A DNA stretch of 14,038 nt from an uncultured Propionibacteriaceae bacterium (GTDB taxonomy: Bacteria > Actinomycetota > Actinomycetes > Propionibacteriales > Propionibacteriaceae): positions 1-14,038 of the forward strand of contig CAMQXE010000008.1 of assembly GCA_947038745.1 (NCBI GenBank), written 5' to 3'. Below the pieces are notes generated by a model. That model ran no database searches. It had not been told where the DNA came from and saw only the letters and a list, made by a program, of their open reading frames with translations. The position numbers were made by a program, and so were the translations under genes. Shown here piece after piece: positions 6,307-13,660 of this stretch; within the stretch, counting starts at the first letter, position 1, and each line of letters opens with the position of its first letter.

Positions 6307-7528
6307 CAAGACAAGGTATTCGTCCTGCAGGCTCTTGTTGGAGTTCTCTGACTCGTTCTACTCGTGTTTCCTTCGCCCTACTCGCACGTTACTGGTCCTA
6401 CTTGCGTATGCGCTTGGAGTTGCAGCTCTGATCAGCGCTACCGCTGTGACTGCCTCCACCACGGCCAGTGTTGTTGATCGTCTCACCTCTGCGGCTAGCA
6501 CACAGCTCCTCGTCAGTACGGTTACCAGCCGGGACCAACCATGGACCCCGAACGATCCCCAGGGCAGTGCTGCTCTGGCTGCTTCCCTCCGGCTCCGTGA
6601 TCAGTTAAGGTCCCTTGAGGGAGTCAGCAACGCTACAGCAGTCCGAACATTCACAAATGTTCAAAACAGGATCACCCGCGGACCAAGCTCAGCACCGATC
6701 ACCTATCGCGGGGCTATTGTCATGGCCGAAGCATCGTATCTTTCCAGCAAGGGAATCTCGGCCCGAAGTGGCGACCTCTCCCTTCTCGATCACGCCACGT
6801 CTACACCTGCTGTCGTACTCGGAGCCACCGCGGCAGCATCCCTTGATATACGTGATGCTCTACCCGGCCAAATGATCTGGCTCAATGGGTATCCCGTGGT
6901 CGTGATCGCGTTGGGATCAGAGACAAGAAATGCCGCAGCCGATGATGCGATCTATCTCTCAGCCGGAACGATGCCTTTTCTCGCTGACCAGCTCAACAGC
7001 TGGATTGAAGTGACAGCCATGAAGGGGTACGGTGAGCCACTAGCAAAGGCAATTCCACTAGCACTCTCTCCTGTACATCCTGGTGACATCACCGTCACCG
7101 CCGTGTCAAACCTAAGCCAGCTGCAGGCTGGCATTACGAATGATCTTGGACGCCTCTTGAGCATTATCGGCTGGGCGCTCCTTGCATTGTCCACTCTGAG
7201 CGCGAGCACCACCATGTACCTAGCTGTGCACCAGCGTAAGGCTGAGATTGCGCTCCGACGCGCAATGGGAGGTAGCCGAGCATCAATTCGTAGGCTTTTC
7301 ATATGGGAGGGCTTATTTATCGGGACAGCTGGCGGTATCTCCGGTAGCAGCATAGGCGTTGCCCTCAGCGCCTTCCTTGCTCGGTTGCTACACCAGCAGC
7401 TTTGCCTGGGAATCATGTTGCCTCTCCGTGGCCTCGCGGTAGGGGTCATTGCAGGGGCTATCGCATCGCTCCTACCCGCAGTGCATGCCGCACGCCAGGA
7501 CCCGGCAGGAATCCTCCGAGCAGCCTAG
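6287..7528 (+). CDS. MacB/FtsX-type ABC transporter permease
   Basis: A 413-residue membrane protein with the MacB topology: one N-terminal helix (about 34-56), a large extracytoplasmic domain (about 57-289), and three C-terminal helices (about 290-314, 340-363, 377-400). The cytoplasmic loop after the second helix, RKAEIALRRAMGGSRASIRRLFIWEG, and the C-terminal P-A-V-H-A-A-R-x-D-P-x-x-I-L-R ending are family hallmarks. The extracytoplasmic domain would dock with the adaptor and lipoprotein. I chose ATG 6287 because GAAGGAGAG lies just upstream and because it leaves a short basic N-terminus before the first helix; a longer in-frame ATG at 6224 has no ribosome-binding site. It overlaps the ATPase gene by 20 nt. 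The stop shares CTAG with the convergent citXG gene. Confidence 0.9.
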   Translation: MITKPRSKTRYSSCRLLLEFSDSFYSCFLRPTRTLLVLLAYALGVAALISATAVTASTTASVVDRLTSAASTQLLVSTVTSRDQPWTPNDPQGSAALAASLRLRDQLRSLEGVSNATAVRTFTNVQNRITRGPSSAPITYRGAIVMAEASYLSSKGISARSGDLSLLDHATSTPAVVLGATAAASLDIRDALPGQMIWLNGYPVVVIALGSETRNAAADDAIYLSAGTMPFLADQLNSWIEVTAMKGYGEPLAKAIPLALSPVHPGDITVTAVSNLSQLQAGITNDLGRLLSIIGWALLALSTLSASTTMYLAVHQRKAEIALRRAMGGSRASIRRLFIWEGLFIGTAGGISGSSIGVALSAFLARLLHQQLCLGIMLPLRGLAVGVIAGAIASLLPAVHAARQDPAGILRAA

Positions 7529-8793
7529 GATGCCAGGCCTCCGTAGTTTAGCTCCGCCCTGAACTTCCTGACATCAAAATCCCACAGCGTCTCGGTTGCG
7601 TTACCCATGAGGAAGATCGCGACAGCTAGCAGGTCTGCTGAGCCACCCGGAGACCAACCACGCTGGCTAAAGTGCGCATCAGCGGCACGTAACTCAGCGA
7701 TGAACTGCTCCTGATTAAGCTCCACTGCGAGTAGTTCTCTCGACCAGGCTTGCACATCATGCAACGCATCTATCCCACCGCGCGCGACGAGATTTGAGTC
7801 GTCGTTATGGGCCATGATGGCGACCAGCGCCCGGTGCCAGGACCCCGAACGGCGATATTCCTCTAAACCAATAAGCGCATGTGGGAACCCTGCTGCCGCC
7901 TCACCTCTAGCGCCACCTTGCCCCGTGACGCGGGTGGGCTCCCCCACCGTCTGAGCCGCAAGAGCCGCTGCCTGAGCAATGTCACCCTGTGTTGCAACCA
8001 ACAGCCCTAGCGAGTAGATAGCACCCTGATGGGTATTCACCCCGCCCGTAGCTTTGCGCATGGTCTGTTCTGCGGTAATCCCAGCAGCGCGAAGTTCTGG
8101 TAACTGTGGGCCAATGGCCTCAGCTTGAGCAAAGAACTCCGCGAGCGCCGCCGCCGAACGTCGAAATGTCGTGATCGTCATATCGTCGTGAGCGCCCGAA
8201 TTGTCTTGATCAACGAGCCCAGGTTTAGGCGTAAGTTCTGCCTCTTGCAGCAAGGCACTCACGGCAAGCTCTGCCATTGTTGGCTTATCACCAAGCCCAG
8301 CAGCGACGATGTCGCGCTGCCGCTGTACCAGTTCCTCAACGCTGTGACGTCGCGAGCGCGCACATTCAGGCGAAGGCCTCTCACAGAGTAAGCAGCGACG
8401 TTGTGGCGCACCAAAAGAAGTCCTCGCGAGCGGGCCATGTTCAGTGATGACGTCAATGTCCCACAGCCTTCCCCACGGATGCTCATCTTCAAGACGAATG
8501 AGCACCTGCTTCAGATCGCCGGGGTACGCATCCACGCTAAGCAGCAGCTCTGGGCCAGTAGCGCCGTCGTAGCTTTCCAGGTCCCAGATCGGCCACAGTT
8601 CAACATCGCGGATGAGGGCAAGGACCTCAGCCTTGCCCTCCGCAAAAATCCGCTGGATAAGGTCGCTGTTCTTTACCGGGCCAGGCGCGACAACGGTAAA
8701 CGACACGAGCGCCATGTCGCGCTCTTCGATAAGCTCACGCTGCCGGGCCTGACGGGCGTCCCGCCGAGCAACGACCTCAGCCACACTGATCAC
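7525..8793 (-). CDS. citXG: CitXG: holo-citrate lyase synthase fused to triphosphoribosyl-dephospho-CoA synthase
   Basis: A 422-residue fusion that makes and attaches the citrate lyase prosthetic group. Residues 1 to about 165 are CitX, which transfers the phosphoribosyl-dephospho-CoA group onto Ser14 of CitD: VSFTVVAPGPVK (30-41), GRLWDIDVI (108-116), RRCLLCERPSPECARSRRH (132-150). Residues from about 170 are CitG, which makes the precursor from ATP and dephospho-CoA: TPKPGLVDQDNSGAHDDM (188-205), GVNTHQGAIYSLGLL (251-265), GQGGARGEAAAGFP (291-304), HNDDSNL (329-335), SPGGSADLLA (381-390). Such fusions are known in other citrate fermenters. The start is GTG 8793, overlapping the citF stop by 4 nt (GTGA), with GAGGTG upstream. 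It closes the cit operon. Confidence 0.93.
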   Translation of the reverse strand: MISVAEVVARRDARQARQRELIEERDMALVSFTVVAPGPVKNSDLIQRIFAEGKAEVLALIRDVELWPIWDLESYDGATGPELLLSVDAYPGDLKQVLIRLEDEHPWGRLWDIDVITEHGPLARTSFGAPQRRCLLCERPSPECARSRRHSVEELVQRQRDIVAAGLGDKPTMAELAVSALLQEAELTPKPGLVDQDNSGAHDDMTITTFRRSAAALAEFFAQAEAIGPQLPELRAAGITAEQTMRKATGGVNTHQGAIYSLGLLVATQGDIAQAAALAAQTVGEPTRVTGQGGARGEAAAGFPHALIGLEEYRRSGSWHRALVAIMAHNDDSNLVARGGIDALHDVQAWSRELLAVELNQEQFIAELRAADAHFSQRGWSPGGSADLLAVAIFLMGNATETLWDFDVRKFRAELNYGGLAS

Positions 8794-9142
8794 GCGTTTG
8801 CTTTCACCTCATGTACCTCGTCGATAACCGAGCCATCACGGTAGCGAATCACACCAACGACACGCTCGCCAAACTCGATCGGTTTGGGCGCGCCAGCGAT
8901 TTCGACGGCCTTGGCGTAGAGATCAGCAATCTCGACTACCGGGAGCCCAGCAGCAACTAGCTTCTCCTTGACATCAGGACGGTTCGGATTAACAGCAATG
9001 CCGTAGTCGGTAACCAGCACGCCAATATCCTTGCCCGGTGTAACTAGAGTCGTCACCTTATTGACCACTGTTGGAATTCGACCACGCAGCAGCGGCCCAA
9101 CGATGATCGCTAAGTTAGCGCCCGCAGCAGTGTCGCAGTGGC
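8790..9142 (-). pseudogene. citF: citF 3' portion (citrate lyase alpha subunit C-terminus, out of frame with 5' part)
   Basis: This frame encodes the last 117 or so residues of citrate lyase alpha, the acetyl-CoA:citrate CoA-transferase subunit. It reads from H-C-D-T-A-A-G-A-N-L through IIVGPLLRGRIPTVV, TPGKDIGVLVTDYGIAVNP and RVVGVIRYRDGSVIDEV. That matches the C-terminus of intact CitF proteins residue for residue in pattern. An internal GTG at 9068 would allow a 92-residue open frame, but that start cuts inside the conserved GRIPTVV segment and has no sign of being used. The coding sequence continues upstream to about 9140, where it meets the citF 5' portion in another frame. The stop overlaps citXG by 4 nt, as expected for an operon that was once intact. 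Confidence 0.85.
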
Positions 9143-10222
9143 GCCCATCATGACGCCGTCAGAACCGGTCACGACATTGACGTTGAAGTCCGTATCAATT
9201 TCTAGCGCCGACAGGATGCACATATCGACTTGATCGACAGAAGCACCCTTTGACAGCGGGGAGGCATATTCACGGGCATTGATTTCAGTGTGGCGTGGGT
9301 TATTCGCCAGTGATTCAGCGGCCACAGAATCAAAACTCTGCACATCAAGAATCCGCTCGATCAGCCCTTGATCGAATAGCTCGATGATGTCGCCAGTAAT
9401 GCCACCAAGCGCCCACTTAGCTGTAATACCCTTAGCCTTCATTCGCGGGGCAAGGAACTTTGTACAAGCCGTCGATGAGGCACCCGAACCGGTCTGGATC
9501 GAGAAGCCCTGCTCAAAGTAGCCAGCATGCTCAATGACATCGGCTGCATAGCGAGCGATAAGGAGTTCGCGGGGGTTCTTCGTCAAACGCGCAGCACCAA
9601 CTGAGATCTTCGACGGGTCGCCGACCTCATCAACTAGGACAATGATGTCAACCTGGTCTTGCCGAATCGATGCCGGCGTATGCGGATACTCGACCAGTTC
9701 TTCGGTGAGTAGCACGACAGTCTGAGCAAACTGCGCATCCACCATGGCGTAACCCAGCGAACCGCAATGAGAACGCCCAGAAACACCATTAGCGTTACCG
9801 AACTCGTCGCACTGCGAAACACCAAGGAAGGCAACCGTTGGCTTCAGCTCGCCCGACTGGATCAACGCCACTCGGCCACCATGAGAGTGGATTTGTACCG
9901 GCTGCTTGAGGTAGCCGTTCAGCTCCCCAGAAGAGATAGCCTTTGCCAGCGCCCCGCGCATACCAGAGGTATAGATCTGTGAAATAACACCAGCCTTGAT
10001 GTACTCAACTAGGCCCCCATGGCAGTTATTCAGCGAGCTGGAAGCCAAAGTGAGATCCTTGAACCCCATCTCAGCCAGCACCTTGACCACCTGCAAGATG
10101 CACTTATCTCCTTCACGGAAGTGGTGATGGAACGTGATCGTATCGCCATTTTTAAGCCCGGAACGAGTCACAGCATCTTCGATAGAAGCAACAATTTTCG
10201 ACTGCTTATCGTGATTAACCAT
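9110..10222 (-). pseudogene. citF: citF 5' portion (citrate lyase alpha subunit, frameshifted)
   Basis: The open frame gives 370 residues against about 480-510 for a complete CitF. Conserved stretches are FHHHFREGD, LTLASSSLNNCH, QIHSHGGRVALIQSGEL, SQCDEFGNANG, YPHTPASIRQDQVD, NPRELLIARYAADVI, LDVQSFDS and ALEIDTDFNVNVVTGSDGVMMGA. The last nine or so residues before the TAG at 9110 (from about 9139) do not belong: the expected S-G-G-H-C-D-T is found in the other frame. The junction is explained by loss of 10 nt in the codons for A-S-G-G between about 9138 and 9146. The ATG at 10222 is preceded by AAGGAG overlapping the end of citE, with a 2-nt gap between genes. Alpha-subunit CoA-transferase activity should be lost unless the shift is a sequencing error. 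Confidence 0.88.
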
Positions 10223-10224
10223 GT

Positions 10225-11103
10225 TTAGTACTCCTTCTTCACACCAGCGGCGCCCAGCGCAATAATGCGACGGGCATCAGCAATGATCGGGCCATCGATC
10301 ATCTTGCCATTGAGAGAGACAACACCGTTGCCTTCGCGTTCGGCCTGTTCGGCTGCTGCAACGACAAGCTGTGCGTGCGTGAGCTGTGCCTCCGAGGGGG
10401 AGTAGATATTATGCAGCGGCTCGATCTGGCGAGGGTTGATCAATGATTTACCGTCGAAACCCAAGGACTTGATGAACTCAGCCTCACGAATGAAGCCTTC
10501 CTCATCATTGACATCACCGTAGACCGCGTCATAAACGCGGATTCCTGCAGCCCGAGCCGCATGCAAAATGACATAGCGGGCATAGAGCAACTCGTCACCG
10601 TTACCCCGAGACGTCTGCAAGCTAATGACATAGTCGAAGGCTGCCAGAGCCATAGCGTTCAGACGCGGGGAAGCCTTAGCAATGGAAATAGCATTATTGA
10701 CGCCTTCAGCCGACTCAATCGCTGCCATGATCTGAGTTGAGCCGATCTCGCGGCCATACTTCTTTTCAAGTTCAGTTAGATCCGCATCAAGCTGCTGAAT
10801 CATCTCGGCGTTCTGAGTCATGGCTAGACGCAAAGTATGCGCACCGGCCTTAACCATCGCCTCAATATCGTCACGGTAGAACGGGGTATCCATCGCGTTA
10901 ATCCGAACCACAATCGGCGTATTCCGCCAGATCGGCGATTGAATCGCCTGAGCAACGAGGAAACGCGCCGTATCTTTTTCCCGGAGCGCGACCGCATCTT
11001 CCAGATCAAACATGTAGGAGTCAGCGTTGTAGACCTGAACCGTCGAAAGCATGGCGGCGTTGCTTCCCGGCACGAACAACATAGAACGAATCGGTTTATC
11101 CAT
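10225..11103 (-). CDS. citE: Citrate lyase beta subunit CitE
   Basis: A 292-residue HpcH/CitE-family lyase that splits the citryl-ACP thioester into oxaloacetate and acetyl-ACP. Clear motifs: [12 protein letters not shown] (8-19), [17 protein letters not shown] (31-47), the substrate arginine R67 in VVRINAMD, Mg-ligand candidates E130 in AAIESAEGV and D157 in [16 protein letters not shown] (216-227), and [15 protein letters not shown] (260-274). Two normally near-invariant motifs deviate: RLPKTE reads RLAMTQ (92-97), and ALGAEDYV reads ALAAFDYV (152-159). The ATG at 11103 is chosen because it overlaps the citD stop as TGATG with GGAG upstream; a longer reading frame to 11178 lies inside citD. 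Activity is uncertain because of the substitutions. Confidence 0.93.
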   Translation of the reverse strand: MDKPIRSMLFVPGSNAAMLSTVQVYNADSYMFDLEDAVALREKDTARFLVAQAIQSPIWRNTPIVVRINAMDTPFYRDDIEAMVKAGAHTLRLAMTQNAEMIQQLDADLTELEKKYGREIGSTQIMAAIESAEGVNNAISIAKASPRLNAMALAAFDYVISLQTSRGNGDELLYARYVILHAARAAGIRVYDAVYGDVNDEEGFIREAEFIKSLGFDGKSLINPRQIEPLHNIYSPSEAQLTHAQLVVAAAEQAEREGNGVVSLNGKMIDGPIIADARRIIALGAAGVKKEY

Positions 11104-11387
11104 CACAGCACGCTCCAATCGACAGATTCGCCCGAGGCTCGGTAGCAGGCGCCCTGAACCCGCGCGCGAATAGTGCAATCTAATGCACCCTTATCTTGGA
11201 TCTCGATATCGCCTTCGGTTACACCGAGAGTGTCAAGGGTTTCATTAACGACAGCAGTAATCTGCTCGCCGAACTGCGCCCACACCGACGACGTGATCGT
11301 CACATTCCGCTGTGATGCTGGTGCGATCTTAACCAGACAGTCGCTAGATTCCAGCGTGCCTGCGATCGCATCCTGACTGATGCGCAT
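11103..11387 (-). CDS. citD: Citrate lyase acyl carrier protein (gamma subunit) CitD
   Basis: A 94-residue acyl carrier protein that carries the phosphoribosyl-dephospho-CoA arm of citrate lyase. The N-terminus [23 protein letters not shown] matches the family, and the prosthetic-group serine is S14 in [19 protein letters not shown] (65-77) is the second conserved stretch. The length fits the usual 90-100 residues. The frame extends further upstream inside citC, but ATG 11387 is preceded by a perfect AGGAGG six bases upstream and is clearly the start. It begins 10 nt after the citC stop, and its TGA overlaps the citE ATG by one base (TGATG). Confidence 0.96.
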   Translation of the reverse strand: MRISQDAIAGTLESSDCLVKIAPASQRNVTITSSVWAQFGEQITAVVNETLDTLGVTEGDIEIQDKGALDCTIRARVQGACYRASGESVDWSVL

Positions 11388-11397
11388 TCCTAACCTC

Positions 11398-12522
11398 CTA
11401 TAAATCCCGAGACAGCTGCGCCCGTGCAGCATCAGGGGTGTTGTCTCCAACGTACTTGGCTTTAATGAGTTCAAAAGTGGTGGGGGGTACCAGCGGCTCA
11501 ATTGCAGCAAGATCACCTGCGACCAGGTGACGGCGCACATCAGTTGCGCTGATAACGTCACCAATCCAGTGATTGGCACCATGCCCGCGCGTTTGCGTGT
11601 TTGGCCGCCCGCGTTTGCGTCCGACCACATGGACCTCTAGCGGAGGCTCTGGTAGCTCTGGGGTGGTGAGCCAGTAGTGCATTTCCTCGTTATAGAGGTT
11701 CGTGATGGGGCTCTTTGGCTCGGTGCCCACATAGCGGCGGGTAATCCCTAGTGCGGGGGCGATGTAGCGGCGGAAAAGCTGCAAATCAAGGCCGGTAGCA
11801 CCAGAGACGATAGCGGCTTTATCTTTGAGGAAGTAGCTAGGGAATGTCGCACGGCTGACGATGTAATCCGAGCCAGGATGCACGGTGATCTTTCCAGCTT
11901 CCGGTAGCCGAGCTACCCCTGCTTCCACGAGCGCAAGCCGCTCGGCAGTTGGGAACAATGAAGCATCTTCATTTACGACAAATACATGTACTACGTCGCA
12001 TTCCTGGGCCGCAGTCTGAATTAGGTGTTCATGACCATAGGTAAATGGATTGGCATTCACGACAATACCTGCAACTGTGCGTCCCTCGACACGTTGGCTT
12101 GCTAGTTCTGCAGCGTAACGGGTAATACCTTGGCGGGTATTTTCCATAAGTACAACTAGCTGGGGTACTTCAGCTATAGCTATGAACCCACAGGCTTCAA
12201 AAGCCTGACGATTATGGGGTTTAGTGAAAAGGAAGAGGTGTTTCTTGCCACGATTGAGCGCAACATAGTTCATCTCCTCCATAAGTCGCGGAATAAGATC
12301 TTGGCCTTGCATACAAGGGTCGATAGCTGCGCATTTGAGAATTCCTCCGGCCAGCCCTAAACAGCCCACGACAGCACCTGTTTTAGGGTTCAACGCAACG
12401 ACCATGATGGAGATGTCCTCGTCGAAACCAAGACCATTGGCTGCCAAGAGTTCAAGAATCTTGACTTTCATGGCAGGGTCAGCAGCGGGAATGACCGTCG
12501 TAATTATGACGTCGTCCACCAC
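11398..12522 (-). CDS. citC: [Citrate (pro-3S)-lyase] ligase CitC
   Basis: A 374-residue enzyme that activates citrate lyase by ATP-dependent acetylation of the CitD prosthetic group. Residues 1 to about 125 are a GNAT-like domain (VGCLGLAGGILKCAAIDP, 52-69; FTKPHNRQAFEACGFI, 99-114). Residues from about 148 are the nucleotidyltransferase domain: VVNANPFTYGHEHLI (154-168) with the T-x-G-H motif, and ISATDVRR (325-332), the usual ISSTxxR-like signature. Length is somewhat above the typical 330-350. The start is GTG 12522 with AAGGAGG about 7 nt upstream. It is the first cit gene. With the downstream alpha-subunit gene broken, its role in the cell may be lost. Confidence 0.94.
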   Translation of the reverse strand: MVDDVIITTVIPAADPAMKVKILELLAANGLGFDEDISIMVVALNPKTGAVVGCLGLAGGILKCAAIDPCMQGQDLIPRLMEEMNYVALNRGKKHLFLFTKPHNRQAFEACGFIAIAEVPQLVVLMENTRQGITRYAAELASQRVEGRTVAGIVVNANPFTYGHEHLIQTAAQECDVVHVFVVNEDASLFPTAERLALVEAGVARLPEAGKITVHPGSDYIVSRATFPSYFLKDKAAIVSGATGLDLQLFRRYIAPALGITRRYVGTEPKSPITNLYNEEMHYWLTTPELPEPPLEVHVVGRKRGRPNTQTRGHGANHWIGDVISATDVRRHLVAGDLAAIEPLVPPTTFELIKAKYVGDNTPDAARAQLSRDL

Positions 12523-12581
12523 GCCTCCTTGCGTCGCGACCTTACCGCTCCGTTGCGGCTAATCCCAGCCTAGCAAGGATA

Positions 12582-12989
12582 TTACTGCTGGCTTACTCCC
12601 CTCCCACCAAGGTGAGATGAGATAACCGCCGCTACCTCTCGGTCTGCACCGAGCCAGGAAAGCTCCTCTATCTGCTGACAGGTGATCCAACGGAGCTCAT
12701 CATGATCGATGCTCGTCACTGGTTCTTGCAAGCAGGTAACGTAAAAGCAGCGCAATTCCAACACATCGTTGATGGAAAATGGGCCACCGGGAACCTCATC
12801 ATGGATTACAGCGCTCACCCCCAGCTCCTCATGAAGCTCGCGCTCAAGGGCTGCAACTGGGGTTTCTCCTGGCTCAGTTTTCCCGCCTGGAAACTCATAA
12901 AGCCCTGCATCACGGCGCCGACAGGCCAGGACTCGCGTCGGCATGGTGACCGAATCGACGATAACCGCACCCACCACTAGTTGCTTCAT
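12582..12989 (-). CDS. Nudix hydrolase, MutT / NudG-like
   Basis: A 135-residue pyrophosphohydrolase with a complete Nudix box, G36-x5-E42-x7-R50-E-L-x-E-E-x-G57-V58. The N-terminal VVGAVIVD and ACRRRDAGLYEFPGGKTEPGE resemble the MutT/NudG subgroup, which cleans oxidised or modified (d)NTPs from the nucleotide pool. The exact substrate cannot be told. The ATG at 12989 has only a weak upstream GCACGG, so a short or absent leader is possible. It lies 59 bases before citC in the same direction with no terminator-like hairpin between, so read-through into the cit operon is possible, although no functional link to citrate is known. Confidence 0.92.
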   Translation of the reverse strand: MKQLVVGAVIVDSVTMPTRVLACRRRDAGLYEFPGGKTEPGETPVAALERELHEELGVSAVIHDEVPGGPFSINDVLELRCFYVTCLQEPVTSIDHDELRWITCQQIEELSWLGADREVAAVISSHLGGRGVSQQ

Positions 12990-13054
12990 CCGTGCAGCCT
13001 AACAACTATCCAAGAACCCCTGCACTTATCCTTAAGAGATTCCTCATTGGTATG

Positions 13055-13085
13055 AAAAGTGCCCCAATCTAGGCCGGGGCACTTT
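13055..13085 (-). terminator. Intrinsic terminator of the DUF5067-like lipoprotein gene
   Basis: AAAGTGCCCC (13056-13065) and GGGGCACTTT (13076-13085) form a perfect 10-bp stem with a 10-nt loop. On the minus strand the stem ends in TTTTC, giving a short U-tract about 12 bases after the lipoprotein stop. It also separates that gene from the Nudix gene on the same strand. Confidence 0.8.
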
Positions 13086-13097
13086 CCCAACCATCAT

Positions 13098-13565
13098 TTA
13101 GGCAACTTTGATCTTCGTCGAGACGATAGGGGTCTCACCAAAAAGTGGAGTTACAGTAAGTTCCACTTCGGACTTCGATGTCAGCACAAAGGCACTCTGG
13201 ACCTTCACAGAAGCACCCTTTTTGATGTCCTTCACCGCGGCACCTGAATCGACACTGTGATCGGAAAGGATTGCGCGCTCTAGTTCAACCCCATCTTGAA
13301 AAAGCTTCTCAGAGGTGGCAATCATGAAGGAAGCTGGCTTCTCATCGTTGTTGGTGAACGTGTAGCTGATGACGACCGCCGGATTACCTTTATAGTCAGT
13401 CGCTACCTTTGTTTCGTCAACGGTGACGGCATACTTCTGAACATCGGCCTTCTTTTCCGCTGTTGCGGTCTGGGTACTCGCCGGAATTGAATCAGAATGC
13501 TTGGTAGCTGCACCACAGCCAGTAAGAAGAAGCATCGCCAACGACGCGATAGCAAATTTTTTCAT
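13098..13565 (-). CDS. DUF5067-like lipoprotein
   Basis: A 155-residue lipoprotein: MKK N-region, hydrophobic core, lipobox LLTGC with lipidated C17, then a Thr/Ala/Ser/Lys-rich linker (about 18-45). The remaining 110 residues look like one beta-sandwich domain (DYKGNPAVVISYTFTNNDEKPASF, KLFQDGVELERAI, IKKGASVKVQSAFVL). This is the pattern of DUF5067, an immunoglobulin-like domain seen in surface lipoproteins of Gram-positive bacteria and often near mobile or phage-related genes. Its role is unknown. ATG 13565 has GAGG four bases upstream within AAGGATGAGG. A TATAGT -10 box is found on this strand at 13600-13605. It is transcribed away from the HTH gene and ends at the terminator at 13055-13085. 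Confidence 0.85.
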   Translation of the reverse strand: MKKFAIASLAMLLLTGCGAATKHSDSIPASTQTATAEKKADVQKYAVTVDETKVATDYKGNPAVVISYTFTNNDEKPASFMIATSEKLFQDGVELERAILSDHSVDSGAAVKDIKKGASVKVQSAFVLTSKSEVELTVTPLFGETPIVSTKIKVA

Positions 13566-13595
13566 AGTGCCTCATCCTTAGTAAGTAAATGATAG

Positions 13596-13610
13596 CCATA
13601 CTATACATGG
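13596..13610 (-). promoter_or_regulatory. -10 box of the lipoprotein gene inside a CCAT-N7-ATGG palindrome
   Basis: On the minus strand TATAGT (13600-13605) is a near-consensus -10 hexamer, about 35 bases before the lipoprotein start, giving a leader of some 28 bases. It is centred in CCAT-N7-ATGG (13596-13610), which could be an operator. No convincing -35 is seen. Location between a regulator gene and its divergent neighbour fits a control site, but binding is inferred. Confidence 0.45.
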
Positions 13611-13648
13611 CCCGTTTTATAGGGTGTTCTTTACCTGGCCCATTTGTA
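13608..13648. repeat. Two direct repeats TGGCCC-N-TTT in the HTH/lipoprotein intergenic region
   Basis: TGGCCCGTTTTAT (13608-13620) and TGGCCCATTTGTA (13636-13648) share 9 of their first 10 bases. They lie 28 bp apart, centre to centre, just upstream of the HTH gene. They may be operator half-sites for the encoded XRE-type protein or another regulator. Short repeats of this size can also occur by chance. Confidence 0.4.
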
Positions 13649-13660
13649 AATATATGTTTC

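Noticed and set aside
8790..9068. Stand-alone 92-residue gene
   Set aside because: It is the C-terminus of citF; the preceding codons, up to the deletion point, are also CitF in the same frame without a stop.
9110..9165. Programmed ribosomal frameshift joining the citF halves
   Set aside because: A simple -1 or +1 slip would still lack the conserved A-S-G-G residues, and no slippery heptamer or downstream structure is seen.
10225..11178. Longer version of citE starting inside citD
   Set aside because: The added 25 residues are citD sequence out of frame; ATG 11103 overlaps the citD stop and gives the family N-terminus.
11103..11630. Longer version of citD starting inside citC
   Set aside because: The perfect AGGAGG and the family-typical [14 protein letters not shown] start place the true beginning at 11387; the extension is citC in another frame.
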